Source of the DNA: Entoloma clypeatum
Taxonomy: Eukaryota > Basidiomycota > Agaricomycetes > Agaricales > Entolomataceae
Length of the DNA: 64,000 nt
Direction: 5' to 3'
NCBI GenBank assembly: GCA_963565915.1
Contig: OY751494.1
Span: forward strand, 124,001-188,000
In this document: piece by piece, positions 54,746-64,000 of the stretch
How the letters are laid out: every line of letters begins with the position of its first letter
Position numbering within the stretch: position 1 is the first letter of the stretch
Program-made: the position numbers and the translations under genes
The notes under the pieces: model-generated
Databases searched by the model: none
What the model saw: the letters and a program-made list of their open reading frames with translations, nothing else
What the model was told of the DNA's origin: nothing

Positions 54746-57051
54746 AGTTCAGAGGTATTTGGCGGGCCTCTTTGGTCTGCACGGGCTCTTGTTCATATGG
54801 CTCATCACTGGCTTCATTGTCCTTGTTGTCACAGCCACCCTGATCCGACTCGCCAATGACCCCATCCTCAGGACCAGGACTTCCACCAACCAATCCATCG
54901 TCTGAAGGATATTCATCAGCTTGGTCTGGGACATTGTAATCAATGTTTTTGCCTGTGGAGATGTTGCTTGGTTGTTGCTCTTTGTATTCATCTTCATCAT
55001 TTCGGGCTATGGTACAAGCATCAAAGAATCCATTAGTTATTAAAACTTCCTCACTCACAGTTAGTATCACTACCATGAAGGGCCACACAAGCGTGACACT
55101 CATTCTCATCAGGAGAATCTTTGTCGATGGCTGTCAAGACATTCAGCTGTTTGCTGGCATACGAGGAGTGATATTGGGCACTTATATATGCCTTGACACA
55201 GTGCTTGAACATGCCTATGGCCTGGATGGGCAGATTGAATAGTAGCTGTTGTTCCGCTCTTTGTCACCATGTTCTGATTGTCAGTGTCTTGATCATCAGC
55301 TTCATCTTCACTATATGGTACCACATAATCCATACTGTTTTTGCTATGTCTTTGAGGCAGTGTGCAGAGAGGGCGAGCTTAAGATTAAATCAAAAATATT
55401 GAGTAAATAAATATTTAAAAAAGAAAAGCATCCACCAGCAGCTTGAACAATTAAATTCTTCACGCCCTTTTGTATATTGAGTTCCTTGAAACTGAAATGT
55501 GATCCAGTGGTTACAGTTTGAGGTCTTGAGAAACCATTATAGACTTGTAAGTTTGGGCTTTGCTCCCCGCCACTATGGACAGTGACATTTGCTGAGGACG
55601 TATTTGCTCCCTGCTGACTGGTGCGAGGCTGGACTGTTGATTTCGACTTGGTGCAAAGTTGAGTATGTATGACCACTTCCTGTTGTGCTGTCAGTTGTGG
55701 CACACTCTGAATTGAAAGATAGTAAGTCGGCATCTATAAAATATGAAAAGTCGAGACACATTCCTGAGCAACCTGTTCTGAGAGCTTTTGCCGTTTGGAT
55801 GGTTGTAGTGGGGCCATAGCATTGTCCAGGATGTTGCTCGGGATGTTGAGAGTTGACTTTCATTTACGAGAGGGCTGTCCAAGCTCAGGTCTAATATCAT
55901 TACCAATCTTTTCAAGCTGGGCAATAGCCCCCCCTTGACCTATGTTTCCTCTCGTGGAGCGGTGTGTTGGATTTTCTATCAGGATGAAAGTTGGAACGAG
56001 AAACTATATAGTCAAATAACATACCTTGGTTTTCATTTGGGTTTGGTTGCTTAGAGGCAATGGCACATGCACCTGCTGCTTTGCTGGTTGCTCTCTTGTT
56101 CCTAGGGGGCATGGAAGCTGGAGAAAGGACCCAAGAGCACAGTTCAGATTTATAAGGCGATCTCGGTTAAAGCAAAACTTTAATGCTAATTTGCACATTG
56201 AAGTTCACCGTGCAATTCAATCGGACCTGATGGGACCTGTGTTCATATTTGAAAATTCAGCATGGAACAGAAAGTTACTAGTGAGTGAAAAAAAAATTGA
56301 CAAATAAATTCAGAAAACTAGTGAACAAGAGGTAGAGAGTCAGTTGAGATCCAAATTGAAGGAACCATGCCCAGGAATGTAGACAGGTGTGTTTCCTAGT
56401 GGGCTAGCTTTATTATATAAGGTTAAAGGATGAAAATAACTCACACCTATCAATCTGAATGTGCTGCTCTCCCTGGCAGATATTGATTGGGAAGCCATGA
56501 TCTCGCAAAAAATACACAGTCTGACCCATATTGAGATCCGCTTCATTTTCTCGCCGAGTAGCCTGTATGATAGCATGAGAGTGTCCCAGACTTGGAGTTG
56601 TGCAAGGCGAGTTATGTTGTGCAACTTCTGTTGGCATTTCTCTGCCTCTTGTAGCAGCCGTTTCACATCGTCTATGGAGTAGTTGTAGCGGGAGCTCTGA
56701 AAATCAACAAAGTAAATGCCAGTATCTCAGCACGGTGACAAAAAGTACTATACCTCTGTGTGTATATCTGACATGTTGCTACCTTCCGAAGCCATTGTTG
56801 ACAACTCTAGAAATGAGGGACATTGAGCTTCAGTTTGACTATAGTGTGGATGGCTTACATTGTACAAGTTCCCACTGGATGGACATTCGGTCAGAGCTTC
56901 GGAGTCAAAAAGCTGAACATGCACATGATCTGACTCGGCCTGAGATGGAAGTTGGTCAGGCATAATGTGAAAGCTTTGATACTGTAGTGATATCAAGAAT
57001 CAAAAACTTCAATTTGGATGGAAAAATATTGCAATTGGGAGCTACCAATAA
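54746..57051 (-). other. Decayed accessory coding region of the Plavaka element
   Basis: The minus strand holds exon-like pieces in order: MASEGSNMSDIHTE (from 56793) spliced over an intron to YNYSIDDVKRLLQEAEKCQQ (about 56700-56560), a frame change to GQTVYFLRDHGFPINICQGEQ (about 56500), MPPRNKRATSKAAG (56112), and acidic, Asp/Glu-rich stretches (55109-54750). They read like one or two disordered or coiled-coil nuclear proteins. I see no catalytic motif and cannot build a full model. Confidence 0.35.
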
Positions 57052-59898
57052 TCAAGAATTGTCTAAGGCATAAAAAAGTTCTTCATCAAAATATTTGTTC
57101 AGGAAGAATTCGGTGCTGTAGGCGAGGCTGTTTGCTTTCGTCAGACATGAATCCGCCTTGTCTCCAAAACATGGAATTAGGTCTACAAGTGCCCAAACTT
57201 GGGGCAACTGCACAATGCCTCCAATGGGTGTCCCATCCGTCCGCATAGCATGTTTGACAATATACATTGAAGTCATCTGATCCAGATAAGAACCTCTTGA
57301 AGCACGGGAGCCAGAAAGAGCAGCGTTGATTTGTGGAACAATATCTAAGCATTGGATGTAGGTTAAAAAGCGATCGGGTAGAGTTGAGTGATTTGGCGCG
57401 GGGGCAATTCTAAAAATAGGCTTAAGTATCCAAACTTGATGGCCTGCAGAATTCATGGATCATTGCGATAGTGTTGGCAGAGAGGGAAGGAACGAGCACC
57501 TGCCATGCCACTGTATGGCCACATGTGTTGAGGATCAACATTGAGAAGGATAGGATCGGAATGTCCCAGTGGCCACATTGTGGATGGAGGATATGCATTG
57601 ATAGTTTGGGCCAGCAATGGTTCATGAGGAAAATGATAAGCCCTCAATTGGAGCCAGATGTTCATCCAGACTTTGAGGGAGGAAAACGGAAGTGGATAGC
57701 TGTTATCAGCGTGTCGTGCCCCAAGATTAAAGTTGTTGACTTGAGACAGAGCTTGAACACAATATGCGAAAAGCACAGGACGTAAGTTGGGAATGTTGAA
57801 CATTGTAGACACCTTGTCCACTGTGAGGCACCTGAGGGATGGATCATGTGTCAGGTGGAATGCAATCCTGGAGTTGGTGAATGTGCAGAAAGGGATGGGT
57901 GCATTGGGCTGCAAACCTTGTCGTAGTTGAAGAGCCCATCGAAGTAGTCAAAAACCTTGCGTGCTGGACCTGTTAAACCTGAAACAGGATCAACATGGTC
58001 TGAAAGAGACAAAGTATTATCCTCCCTCTGCAAATCGTGATCCCCATTCAAACCTGGAGTGTAAAGAGAGTCAAGTTCTCCTTCATGAGCTGCGGTTGCG
58101 AGATGGAAGCAGCGGCATTTGTCCCCTCAGTCAAGATAACAGCATATTTGAGCCTCATATTCCTGGTTATTCAACATGCGTGCAGGGTCCTTCACTTCGG
58201 TAATGTGGCTATGTTCGGTGGCATCGGCAGACCACTGGATTGAGACCCCATTTTCAATTATGCATGAAACAATACTTTGCATAAACTCAAGCTTTGGGAT
58301 GTGCCAATTATCAATGACATTGCCCTTTGATCCGAGACGACCTCCAGCTTCAATGATTGAATTTTTGTGCACGTGAAATGTACTTAGTGCCTTCTGAATT
58401 TTGGCACAGGCTTCGTCGTCGATTTTCTGAGCTTGAGCAAGGTAACGGAAATCCATGAGTGACTGAATGGCAATGAGAACATCCTTTGATACGGCACCAG
58501 CAATGACTGCAATGATGTAGCATTGAATATCCTGGTGCTCCCAACCATTAACCTGTTTAAGGCTAGAAATCCCCCGATGGAAATGCCTAAAGCCCATATG
58601 CGGCTGAAGAACTGCAAAGCAAAAATCAATCTCAGGCCTGCCGACGATATGAAGACACCACCTCACATTGTGATCCCAGAACTGCTTGTGCCAGTGATGT
58701 AGAGGTTCGATGGTCAGAAATACAGAGGGGTCAGAAAGCACCCAATCGCGCCAGAATGGCTGGTGAACACCACTGAGACGGAGTTCTGCAGCAGCCTTGA
58801 TATATTTCTTAAGGTCCCATGGGTCTGCTTTGGCTGCAATCTTGGCGAGTTGTCCAAGAGTCCTTGAAGTGGTATGTGGTTCATGAAGGAATGGGTCACC
58901 AGGCATGGTTAGAGGTTTTCAAACAGAATCCCATGCCAAGTTTGCGAGACTGATTAATAATGTTGCATCCTGGGAGAGCCTATCCTGACGTGAAGTTGTT
59001 GAATGAGGTCACTATTGAGCTTGAGGATGTATTGTAACTCACTTGCATTGCCCACACAGCATTGCCTGATAACCACTCAGTAAAGATGCGGCCAGTCTTT
59101 TCAGCTGTCTTGAAGAGGCAATATGGCATCAATCTGATGTTACTCTTCACAAGTGGATTTTCTAGAAGTGCCTGGAGACATTCAATGGGGTCTCAGTAGA
59201 AAGGTTGGATGGGTTTTTTGGTAGGGTATTTTGTTTCCCAGACTTTTGACTTCCATTGGGGTCCAGATGGAAGTATCTCTACCAGACTGCGTAACGCCTT
59301 TGCTGAACTGAAGGACAATAAGAGCCGTTGGATTTAAATAACACATAATCAGCAAGATATATATCCAGGACACAGAATGTCATACCAGGGTGAGCCAAAA
59401 GAATTCATTGAGCTTTGACATGCTGAGATCCGACCCATGAAGAAATGATGCAAGTTCCCACTCCTCCCGTGAAGCAAACAGGTAGTAAGGAATGTCCTTG
59501 CAGCGGGGCAAGTATTTGTCTGAGCCAAATTTGTCCATGAAGGTTGGTCCTTGCCCATGGGTTTCTGCCGCACCAGGATATGTCTCAACAAAATAGGGCT
59601 GCCTGTTGTCAGGCAAGACTGTCTTGTCTGCTGTGCTCATATCCACCTCGTGTCCAGGATTTGATTCCCGGTATGTGTCATTTGGTACCTCAGTGGGAGG
59701 AGAGTCTGGGGGATCCAGCAACTCCGAGTTGTCTTCTATACTTTTGGATTGCTGTTGTTGGCGTTTCCAACATGATCGCTTGAGACAATTCTCAAAGTCA
59801 ATGTGGCAAGATGAAAGAGGCTGTTGCAGATGGTTGTGAACACGCATCATATTTCTGAATCCCTTTGTACACCAGGGGCAGCGTGCAGGCAATTGCAT
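57052..59898 (-). pseudogene. Plavaka (CACTA-like) transposase, inactivated
   Basis: ATG 59898 begins with a Cys/His metal-binding finger (CPWCTKGFRNMMRVHNHL..C). Exon 1 (to 59386) ends after YFVETYPGAAETHG and REEWELASFL, both typical of Plavaka. Exon 2 (59307-59043) carries ILPSGPQWKS and LSGNAVWAMQ. The main exon (from about 58970) contains HHWHKQFWDHNVRWC, LMDFRYLAQAQ, IIEAGGRLG, IPKLEFMQS and IQWSADATEHSHITE, which is the conserved transposase core. C-terminal parts follow (TGPARKVFDYFDG; LNKYFDEELFYAL, stop 57052). Damage: TGA at 59193-59195 (for Trp), TGA at 58127-58129 (for Arg), a frame change near 57920, and a join between LLISLANLAWDSV and MPGDPFLHEPH that skips a segment of roughly 150 residues present in other family members. 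It would cut and paste the element, but this copy cannot. Confidence 0.85.
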
Positions 59899-60555
59899 GA
59901 TTTCTTGGAAATGTGAATTAGACACCACGTGCACCACCATTGCACAAACTTGGTGCAAACAATAACTAACTTCAACATCGCCTTCAATCTGTTTCTGGTG
60001 TAAAGATATGTTCGGATTTTTGGATCCTTCAGATTTTCCTCATATTTTACTGGAGAAAGGAGCTTCACCCCATGGCCTCTTGTTTGTTCTCACTGCTCAA
60101 ATTGCATCCTACTCCTTCAAGCATGCTTTTCATAAAGCATCAGTCACCTGTTGATCATTGCACCTGGACAGCGTCACACTACTGGACATTTCTGGAATTC
60201 TGGGCTAGGGGGAGACTCCATTTAATTGAAGGCACAATAATGGCTTGTCACTCAAATCAGATGCAATCGGCCTGATTGCCTGGGACCCTCAGTCAACATT
60301 CCCTCTGCCTGAAAATTGGTATCAAAAGGAGTGGTATGAAGGCCTCGTAACCTACTGGTAGTTGCACCTCCAACAGGCTGAGCCAAGAGAACCACTGGAA
60401 GTTGTAAGCCATCAGTTAATCTATGAACACCATTCGTCAGACTGATCCTGACCTAGAATGCCATTCACGATGTTGTTGTATTCATGAATCATTACAGGTT
60501 TGGCCAGTTTCTTTCGATGCCGAGTCTTTCAATGCTAATTTATCGCTCAGGTAGA
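59899..60555. other. Spacer between Plavaka and Gypsy elements
   Basis: Probably the 5' flank of the Plavaka element. Around 60250-60360 the plus strand reads WDPQSTFPLPENWYQKEWYE, which faintly recalls the GCR1_C-type domain of Crypton enzymes. It is an isolated fragment. No terminal repeat of Plavaka could be paired. Confidence 0.35.
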
Positions 60556-60957
60556 TGTTATGCTTAACAAACCGTTCCAAGGTTCGGGCAGAGTATGCAG
60601 GAAAGTGGAAAGGCGAAGAGCAAAGTGATTGCTAAATCTAAGGAATCTACTATAGTACAAGAGGTTTATATAGGTACTGACTATAGGCGGTAGCGGATGA
60701 GTCAGTACTGCGGAAGGCAGTGTGCATGAGTAAGGCGACTGCGGAAGGCTATGTACAGTGAGTAAGCTGACTGCGGAAAGCGAGTCAGCGCGGGAGCAAA
60801 GTATACTAAAGGGGATGACGAAGTAATGTAATGAGTCAGACTGGGAATCGAAGGTTGCGAAAGTAGACGTTAGACATAGTGAGTTCATAGGAGGGCGCCG
60901 AGTCGGGCTGATAGGTAAAAGATATGACGTGGTCCTCATACCGTAGAGTCCGTAACA
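60556..60957 (-). repeat. Gypsy 3' LTR (402 bp)
   Basis: Ends TGTTATGC..CGTAACA with 5-bp inverted tips (TGTTA/TAACA). On the minus strand it starts TGTTACGGACTC. It contains TATATAA as a likely promoter element. A diverged copy lies at 43590-43960. Confidence 0.9.
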
Positions 60958-60976
60958 TGTTCCCCTCTCCAAGCTC
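60958..60976 (-). promoter_or_regulatory. Gypsy polypurine tract
   Basis: The minus strand reads GGAGAGGGGAACA directly before the 3' LTR. Confidence 0.7.
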
Positions 60977-60991
60977 TGTGTCCTCACAGAG

Positions 60992-61363
60992 TCACTGTCC
61001 CCATCCCTCGTTGTTGCCAGGATCGGACCAGTTCGGACTTTCCTTGAGGCTCCAATCATATATCAACTCCTCGTTGATGGCTACAGCGAGCTCGAGGCCT
61101 TTGATGGCCAGCCGAATGCGTCGGTTTTCGATGACGAGGGTGCTGGTGTAATTTCTGAGAATTTGTTTTTCCTCGGGAGTCGGGGCGATGGGGAGATTGG
61201 ATAGCGAGTGAAGCCGGATATGCATCTGGCGATGGAGGAGGTCGGCAAGGGAAGTTTCGAGAGCATGGATTTGGTCTCTCATGGAGAGTGCTTCGTTCAT
61301 GAGGGCGGCGATGGCAGGGTTGATGTCGGTGGTGGAGGTGGAGGTAACGGTGGTGTTGGACAT
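60992..61363 (-). CDS. Small ORF between pol and the 3' LTR of the Gypsy element
   Basis: 123 codons, ATG 61363, stop 60992, no nonsense codon although the neighbouring pol has three. Thr/Ser-rich N-terminus, then long amphipathic helices with heptad-like Leu/Ile spacing (SMRDQIHALETSLADLLHRQ; RRIRLAIKGLELAVAINEEL), suggesting a coiled coil, and an acidic Trp-containing tail. No transmembrane segment, so not Env-like. It starts about 135 bases after the pol stop on the same strand. In this position it would be an accessory protein or a displaced Gag-like piece. A second overlapping frame (61535-61056) is longer but rich in His/Arg/Pro and looks like a shadow. Function unknown. Confidence 0.6.
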   Translation of the reverse strand: MSNTTVTSTSTTDINPAIAALMNEALSMRDQIHALETSLADLLHRQMHIRLHSLSNLPIAPTPEEKQILRNYTSTLVIENRRIRLAIKGLELAVAINEELIYDWSLKESPNWSDPGNNEGWGQ

Positions 61364-61497
61364 GGCGGCGAGGATGGTTGAGAGATAGAAGAAGAAGGGG
61401 GAGGCTATATTGGGCAGGAAAAAGGACTAGAGCGGGGAACTCGGTGTGTGGTTGACTGATGAGGTCAATACTTGTCATGGATTCTGAGAGCTGTCTT

Positions 61498-63846
61498 TTA
61501 TTGTGGGCGAGACGGGTTCTGCCGATGGAAATCACAGATCAAATCTTGAGCGTTCTGAACATTAGCTCGAGGTTCCCATGTGTTCTCTTCTGGACCATAT
61601 CCTTCCCACTGGACGAGGTACTGGATCTTTCCGCAGAACTTTCGAGAGTCTAGGATCATAGACACATGGTACTCTTCTCGTCCTTCGACGATGATTGGAT
61701 CAGGGGCTGGTTTCTTTTTCTGGATGGCGTACTTCGGAGTTTCATATGGTGACAACAGGGTCTCGTTGAACACAGGGTGAATCATCTTCCAAGTCTTCGG
61801 AAGATCAAGAAGGTACGCGCTAGCTCCCTTCTTCTCTAGGACTTTGAATGGTCCATGTCGGAGTGCATCAAGTTTCTTTGAGGGGCGATCGGTCCTGATG
61901 TTAGTCCCTTCCAGCCACACCTTGTCTCCAATGCGGTAGTCCCGAGACGGACTTCGCCGTGTGTCAACTGTCTTCTTCATCTGATCCTGTGCTTGTTTCA
62001 GCGCAGCTTTGGCTTCTTCGCATGCCTGTTTGAGTTTTTTCAAGAAGTCATTGGCAGCCGGATTGGTATCTTCTAACACGAGCTCTCCCTTTCATGGATG
62101 TAAACTGTAGTTGAGGTAGAATGGGGTGTGCTTTGTCGCCTGATGTTCTTTGTCATTGTACTGGAACTCTGTGATTGCGATCCATTCAGCCCAATCATCC
62201 TGTAGATGGTTGACAAAGTTTCGTAAGAACGCTTCCGTCTCCTGATGCGATCGCTCGGCCTGTCTGTCAGTCTGTGGGTGGTATGCGGTGGACAGGTTCC
62301 TCTTGATCCCTAGCATGTGGCAGAGTATCTCCATGAACTTCGCGGCGAACTGCGGTCCCCTATCACTGATGATCTTCTTTGGGATCCCATGAAGCTTCCA
62401 TATCTGATCCCGATAGATCTTGGCTAATCCTTCCGCTGATAGTTCCACGGTTGTCGGAATGAGGTGAAGCATCTTCGAATGTCTATCTGTGATGACCAGA
62501 ATTGCGTTTTTTCCATCAGATTCTGGTATCGGTCCCACGACGTCGATTCCTATGTCTTCCCATGGGTGACTTGGTGCTGCATGGGGATGTAGCGGAGCAT
62601 GTCGCTTTTGTCGGTTAATCTTGTTGTGTTGACAAGTGTCGCAACCCTTCACATACTTCTTCACATCATGCAGTATGGTAGGCCACCAGTAGGTGCGAGT
62701 GAGGAGTTCATGTGTCCGGTACTGTCCTGGATGTCCAGCCACTGGTGCATCATGTGACTCAAACATCAATTCTTGTCGTAATTGTGGGTCTGGCGGGACA
62801 TAGACTCGTTCTCCTGTGTAGGTGATCCCATTCTCTTGCTGATACCAATGAGGATTCTTTTTTAGGCCCTGCGCTACTTCTGTCTCCATGCGGTTTGAAC
62901 CCTTGATGCGTGCGATTTACGGATTTTCAATGGTTGTGATGTTTCCAATTTTGATGGAATCAGATGTCTCACCCCCTTCAAAGAATTGTTCCTCCGTGAA
63001 CATCTCCATTTGTACCACATCTTCTGATTCCAACCGTTTCAAGAATAGTCCCTCCTTGAGCATCTGGTCACTGTCCTGTGGTTCGAGTTCCGCTTCATAC
63101 CAGGGTAAGCGTGACAGGATGTCCGCTTTTGCATTGGTCTTGCCAGGTACATGCCGTAATTCGAAGTCATAGTCTTGTAACTTCATTTTCCAGCGTCGCT
63201 GTCGTTGATTTAGGTCCTGAGGACGACGGAAATATTCCAGGTTCTTGTGATTGGTCAAGATTTCGAAACGTTCCCTGGCTTCAAGCAGATAGTGTCTCCA
63301 ATCTTTCAATGCTTCCACAACTGCCAGGAGTTCTTTGTCGTATATCTCGTAATTCTGTTCGGCCGCGGACATGGTCCGCGACAAGAACGCGATGGGGTGC
63401 CATTTGTCGTCTTGCTTCTGAGAGAGTACTGCTCCAATTGCATAGCCCAATGCATCGGTTTCAACCCTGAACTGTCCCTCTGGTTTTGGTAATGCCAAGA
63501 CTGGTGCTGATGTAATTGCCCGTATGAGACCTTCAAAAGCTTGCTGCTCTGTTGGTCCCCAAGTAAATGCCGTACCGCCTGTGAGCGCGGTGAGAGGTTT
63601 TGCGATGTTTGAGTACCCTTCAATAAAACATCAATAGAAGTTAGCAAATCCAAGGAACTTCTGAACTTCCTTTTTTGATGTGGGTGCTCGCCAGTTTCGA
63701 ATTGTATCCACCTTCTCAGTTGCCATCTCAACACGTCCCTCACCAACCACATATCCCAATATAGGACATTTCGTTACTTCCCATAAACACTTCTTCTCCT
63801 GCTGCTTCGAGTAAGACGTGATGATGTGGCTCTGGGACGTCTCCAT
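61498..63846 (-). pseudogene. Gypsy Pol: RT end, RNase H, integrase, chromodomain; three nonsense codons
   Basis: One frame of 783 codons without shifts. It opens inside the end of reverse transcriptase (LGYVVGEGRVEM; KKEVQKFLGFANFY). RNase H follows (FRVETDALGYAIGAVLSQ; HKNLEYF; GKTNAKADILSRLP). Integrase has the H2C2 finger (HDAPVAGHPGQYRTH..CDTC), catalytic D in GIDVVGP, D in ISDRGPQF and E in RQAERSHQE. The C-terminus carries a chromodomain (YHVSMILDSRKFCGKIQYLV; WEGYGPEENTWEP), which targets integration to marked chromatin. Stops: TGA 63631-63633 (Arg expected in FYRCF), TAA 62917-62919 (Gln expected) and TGA 62092-62094 (Arg expected). The catalytic YVDD half of RT is missing. Inactive. 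Confidence 0.92.
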
Positions 63847-64000
63847 GTGAGCATCCTAATCAATCTTCTGATAACGGTTGTCTGGACACCGATAAACTCT
63901 CTGATCTCTGTGATCCGACCTGTCTGAGGTCCTTCTTGAATGCGAAAACTTTCGAGTTCGTTCTGTCGGGCGTTGTAACGCCCGATCTGGTGTTGCCGAG
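63847..64000 (-). pseudogene. Gypsy gag remnant fused to the RT end
   Basis: The minus strand reads RYNARQNELESFRIQEGPQT and ITEIREFIGVQTTVIRRLIR. The same words occur in the gag start at 44230-44350. Roughly the middle of the element (rest of gag, protease, most of RT) is absent between this and 63846. Confidence 0.65.

Larger units (their letters stand above)
60556..64000 (-). mobile_element. Ty3/Gypsy chromovirus, 3' part, internally deleted; continues past window
   Basis: Minus-strand order from the window edge: gag remnant (64000-63866), abrupt join to the end of reverse transcriptase, RNase H, integrase, chromodomain, a separate small ORF, polypurine tract, 3' LTR. The 5' LTR must lie beyond 64000. 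Relation to the plus-strand fragments at 43.2-44.7 kb is clear from both LTR and gag. Confidence 0.9.

Noticed and set aside
60556..60957. Independent solo LTR
   Set aside because: It is preceded on the minus strand by a polypurine tract and the matching Gypsy pol, so it is that element's 3' LTR.
1..64000. tRNA or rRNA genes
   Set aside because: I looked for A/B-box-like and cloverleaf patterns by eye and saw none I could support; a tRNAscan or covariance search would be decisive.

Overview
The window is nuclear DNA of a filamentous basidiomycete, most likely an Agaricomycete. The supported genes are cut by short introns (about 50-60 nt) with GT..AG ends and CTAAC/CTGAC-like branch points. 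The mobile elements are also types typical of mushroom genomes: a Crypton with a GCR1_C-like tail, a Plavaka (CACTA-like) transposase, chromodomain Ty3/Gypsy, and a Copia element with a half-tRNA primer site. No bacterial operon structure, rRNA or CRISPR array is visible. I did not recognise a tRNA gene.

Layout. 1-16.9 kb is gene-bearing but sparse: an APH-like kinase remnant (about 3.15-3.65 kb), an intact three-exon C2H2 zinc-finger gene (4276-5848), an uncharacterised membrane-anchored gene (8971-9507, minus), a spliced multi-pass membrane protein gene (11113-11989), a decayed unassigned gene (12.7-13.2 kb, minus) and a short heme-thiolate peroxidase/peroxygenase gene whose Cys-ligand exon can be recovered by splicing (13878-14654, minus). 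17.0-20.6 kb holds a five-exon gene of unknown function followed by a Crypton tyrosine recombinase with a premature TGA. 20.6-24.3 kb is minisatellite and unassigned DNA.

24.3-64 kb is a nest of mobile elements. A nearly intact Copia element (24344-29859) has identical-looking 309-bp LTRs, a 5-bp target duplication and one 1485-codon reading frame broken only by three TGA codons. A long foldback element follows (29895-31178). From 35.2 to 50.5 kb lies a pair of 1643-bp inverted arms carrying half a Tc1/mariner element plus a short conserved ORF. Inside this pair is a second inverted pair built from a hAT-like noncoding repeat, with Gypsy fragments between its arms. One small MITE (44359-44627) has perfect 8-bp target duplications, and a related empty site exists elsewhere in the window. 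51.8-53.0 kb is a probable non-autonomous hAT-like unit with a CCCAACGGCC minisatellite. 53.1-53.6 kb is the N-terminal half of a second tyrosine recombinase. 54-59.9 kb is a decayed Plavaka element with an accessory DUF6532-like region. 60556-64000 is the 3' part of a chromodomain Gypsy element that continues past the window.

Working together: the host genes look independent of each other (regulator, membrane proteins, oxidative enzyme). The mobile elements do not form one system. They share a pattern of nonsense changes, mostly apparent CGA to TGA, which suggests silencing by cytosine methylation and deamination.
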